Positions 29,843 through 31,932 of a DNA stretch of 31,932 nucleotides are shown piece by piece. Below the pieces are notes generated by a model. The model did not search any database. It saw only the letters and a program-made list of their open reading frames with translations, and was not told where the DNA came from. The position numbers and the translations under genes were made by a program. The DNA lies in NCBI GenBank assembly GCA_024364805.1, contig CM044502.1, positions 125,451,695 through 125,483,626 of the forward strand, in the 5' to 3' direction. Numbering within the stretch: the first letter of the stretch is position 1; the number at the start of each line of letters is the position of its first letter. This DNA comes from Euprymna scolopes (taxonomy: Eukaryota > Mollusca > Cephalopoda > Sepiida > Sepiolidae).

Positions 29843-30711
29843 TCTAATATATAAAATTAATTTTTACTGTTAGACCCATATAGCAATGTATGTGACAATT
29901 GCTACTATCACTTTTTGTTTTTATCCTACCACTATGTGGTGGTCGACTAGTTTGAGGATTGACTGTAAGCCAGCAATATCTTAAAATGAATCTGACAATT
30001 GAGAGCACTGAATCTAGAGAATCTGCTAGCGCATCTTCTGCATGAAAGGCTGTGGAGGCCATATGTGTTAATTAGTTGACCACAGCATACTTTTGGGTGT
30101 GGATGTTGCATACTTTTAAACCTATGCACAGGGTGATGGCAAATCTGAAGCAATTCTCAACAATCAGATCCTCAAAGGCTGATGATAACAAGGCTGTCAA
30201 TCATGCATCGCTGTGTGGCCAACTTGCAGCTTGAAGGCAAGCCAGATGGAGTTGATCATAGAATTGTATAGATAAAAGAATTATCTACTCCTGTTGAAAT
30301 AATATTGAGAAGTTATCTGCCTCTGGTACAGGAAGTACCAGTCAGTTATCGGTCCCTTAAAACTATATAAGAGATGAAAGCAGCCATTTGTATTTTGGAG
30401 TTAAACTCGGCATTGAACTTCTATACTTTACGAGAATATACATAATTTTAAAAAAAATATAATTGTTTTAACAAATTTAATTTTTTTTTTCTTGTGTTTT
30501 ATTTCTTGAGTTATTGAATAAAAACATTTTTCATAGAAAATATTATTTCACTTCCATACATCATCACACTTTCATTATTTATGAAATGCTTTTAGTCAAT
30601 AGCTTTCACTTATGAACCAAAATTATAGGCTAATAAGTATGGGTTACGATGTATATTTTTGTGTAGTTAATAAATTCATGTATGAATACCCTGTTTTCTT
30701 TGTCTGTAAAG
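29843..30711. other. Intronic stretch, unassigned
   Basis: The part 29930-30440 is less AT-rich than its surroundings and has a TATATAAG near 30364. It may be an old element, but I recognise no protein or terminal repeats. Confidence 0.45.
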
Positions 30712-30732
30712 GTTCTGACAGGATTAAACAAG
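30712..30732 (+). CDS. Candidate 21-nt microexon in linker before last PDZ
   Basis: The acceptor tgttttctttgtctgtaaag (to 30711) and the donor AAG|GTAAGAG (30733) enclose 21 nt. In the phase left by exon G the joined protein reads VTHG-SDRIKQ, and the exon leaves in phase 1 again, so skipping or inclusion keeps the frame. The donor is close to consensus. A shorter 11-nt exon using gacag at 30717-30721 is possible but would shift the phase. Support is splice signals and phase only. Confidence 0.4.
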
Positions 30733-31932
30733 GTAAGAGTGTCCACGCCCATATTTAGAGAGATTTTGTGATTGAACAATTCTCCCTTATGCACTCTAAT
30801 TCTGTTAACTATTACAAACTATAATTAGTATTTAAAAATATATTAGAAAATTTAAAAGAAGTATAAATATAAGAAAAAAAAACTTACATCACTATAAGTT
30901 ATTAATATTATAATTTTTTTTTTTTTTAGATTTTCCATAAACTGATACCATATTTGATTATGTCAAGCTTTACTTGAAATTTAATTCAAATGATCAAGTT
31001 TCAGATTTTTTTCATGTTTGATATAATTGAGTTATTTTTAATGATATTTAGTTTCTTAGCCCATTAGACAAAAATGAGATAGCTGAATAGATTTGACCCA
31101 TAACAATCCTGGTTCAATCAGCTTCCTTTAAAGGGGGAAATTTCTAGACAACATAAAATTCATGAGCGATCTCCAGTTGCATGAATAACGTTTTTCAAGA
31201 ATTTTTTTTCTCAAAGAATTTTTTTCCAAAGAATCCAACTTTATTTGGCATTAAATGACTTGAAAAAGTTGATATGCCATAAAACAAGACAAACGAAAAC
31301 AAACAGATAATTTAATTTTTGCATGGAGGTGTCATTGTTTTCCTACATACAGCACCTGATGTTTCAAATGGTCATTTATCCAATACTGACCAGGCTCAAC
31401 ATTGTTTAACTTTGGTGATCTAATAAGAACTGGTCTGTTAATATTATAATGCGCCACATGATCATAGTGGTAAAGAGTATTAGTAAAAGCGTTTATAATC
31501 ATTTCCGTTAGGAATTTTTTTTTCTTTTTAATTTGATTCTGTTTTTGATGTCAAAATAATCATGTTACAAGTAAAGTTTTTTAAATAATGCATGTTCAAA
31601 ACTGTTTTCACTGAACCAAAGAAGATATCAAGAATGTAGATCTAAAAACTAATTGAATTGACTTTTGAATGACTGAGCATAAAATTAACTTTAATTTCAT
31701 CAATTATTAGTTTTTGGAAAATGAATAAATGGAAAAACAAGATAAGTCATTTTTGAAACCAAAAAAAATATCCGTTTGTTAAAACTATGAAAGGTTATGT
31801 GGCATATTTTAATATATGTATGTTTTTAGAATAATTTGTTAGCTTTCAAAAGAAATTCATAACAGAAGTCCTTTTACAATTGTTTCAAAGTCAATTTCTT
31901 CCAGAACCTCTATTTTTTTTTTTTTTTTTTTT
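30733..31932. other. Intronic stretch to window end, nothing identified
   Basis: AT-rich. It ends in a T run (from about 31912). The last PDZ domain of the host gene is not found here. Confidence 0.5.

Noticed and set aside
29844-30153. Minus-strand ORFs (72 and 68 codons) as LINE or gene remnants.
   Set aside because: No motif that I can name; the match to a reverse transcriptase FADD region was not convincing.
1-31932. CRISPR array, prokaryotic operon or phage-like system.
   Set aside because: Spliced exons, LINEs, a SINE and microsatellites show animal nuclear DNA; no spaced direct-repeat array exists.

Overview
This window is from an animal nuclear genome. It is AT-rich, holds spliced exons with good GT/AG borders, and its introns are loaded with LINEs, Tc1/mariner relics, a tRNA-derived SINE, a Helitron-like element and microsatellites. 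The repeat content and the recurring GGGAGATAACTC-like motif suggest a mollusc, possibly a cephalopod. That is an inference; no sequence search was possible.

The only host gene I can support runs on the + strand across the whole window. Six well-supported exons (3961-4044, 4581-4805, 5451-5567, 9663-9804, 25088-25257, 27039-27153) join in frame and encode one partial and two complete PDZ domains. These match the C-terminal part of the multi-PDZ scaffold MPDZ (MUPP1)/PATJ, roughly MPDZ PDZ10-12 or PATJ PDZ7-9. The gene begins before the window, and the last PDZ domain is expected after it. Three further candidate exons fit the phase: a 54-nt cassette (24883-24936), a 21-nt microexon (30712-30732) and an alternative 3' terminal exon (19008-19036). 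One intron (25258-27038) appears to be of the GC-AG class.

Layout: 1-3960 is intron with an antisense LINE relic (family A), an unassigned pyrimidine-rich block, a minus-strand Tc1/mariner relic and a second type of LINE relic. 3961-5567 holds three exons plus a mariner fragment. 5568-9662 holds a 5'-truncated family A LINE with an uninterrupted 834-codon endonuclease/reverse transcriptase ORF, and a tRNA-SINE. The 15.3-kb intron 9805-25087 holds a pair of related foldback (long inverted repeat) structures, microsatellites, a family B LINE with an intact endonuclease but a decayed reverse transcriptase, apparently nested in a pogo/Tigger-like element, and an antisense, internally deleted family A copy. 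From 18.8 to 23.9 kb there is mostly featureless AT-rich intron. 25258-31932 holds a Tc1/mariner-like relic, a tandem-structured repeat, a head-to-head pair of family B LINE relics flanked by short direct repeats, and a 414-bp Helitron-like element.

The biological theme is a conserved polarity/tight-junction scaffold gene with strongly expanded introns. The most interesting leads are the phase-preserving small exons in the inter-PDZ linkers, the GC-AG intron, and the several intronic inverted repeats that could form double-stranded RNA in the pre-mRNA.
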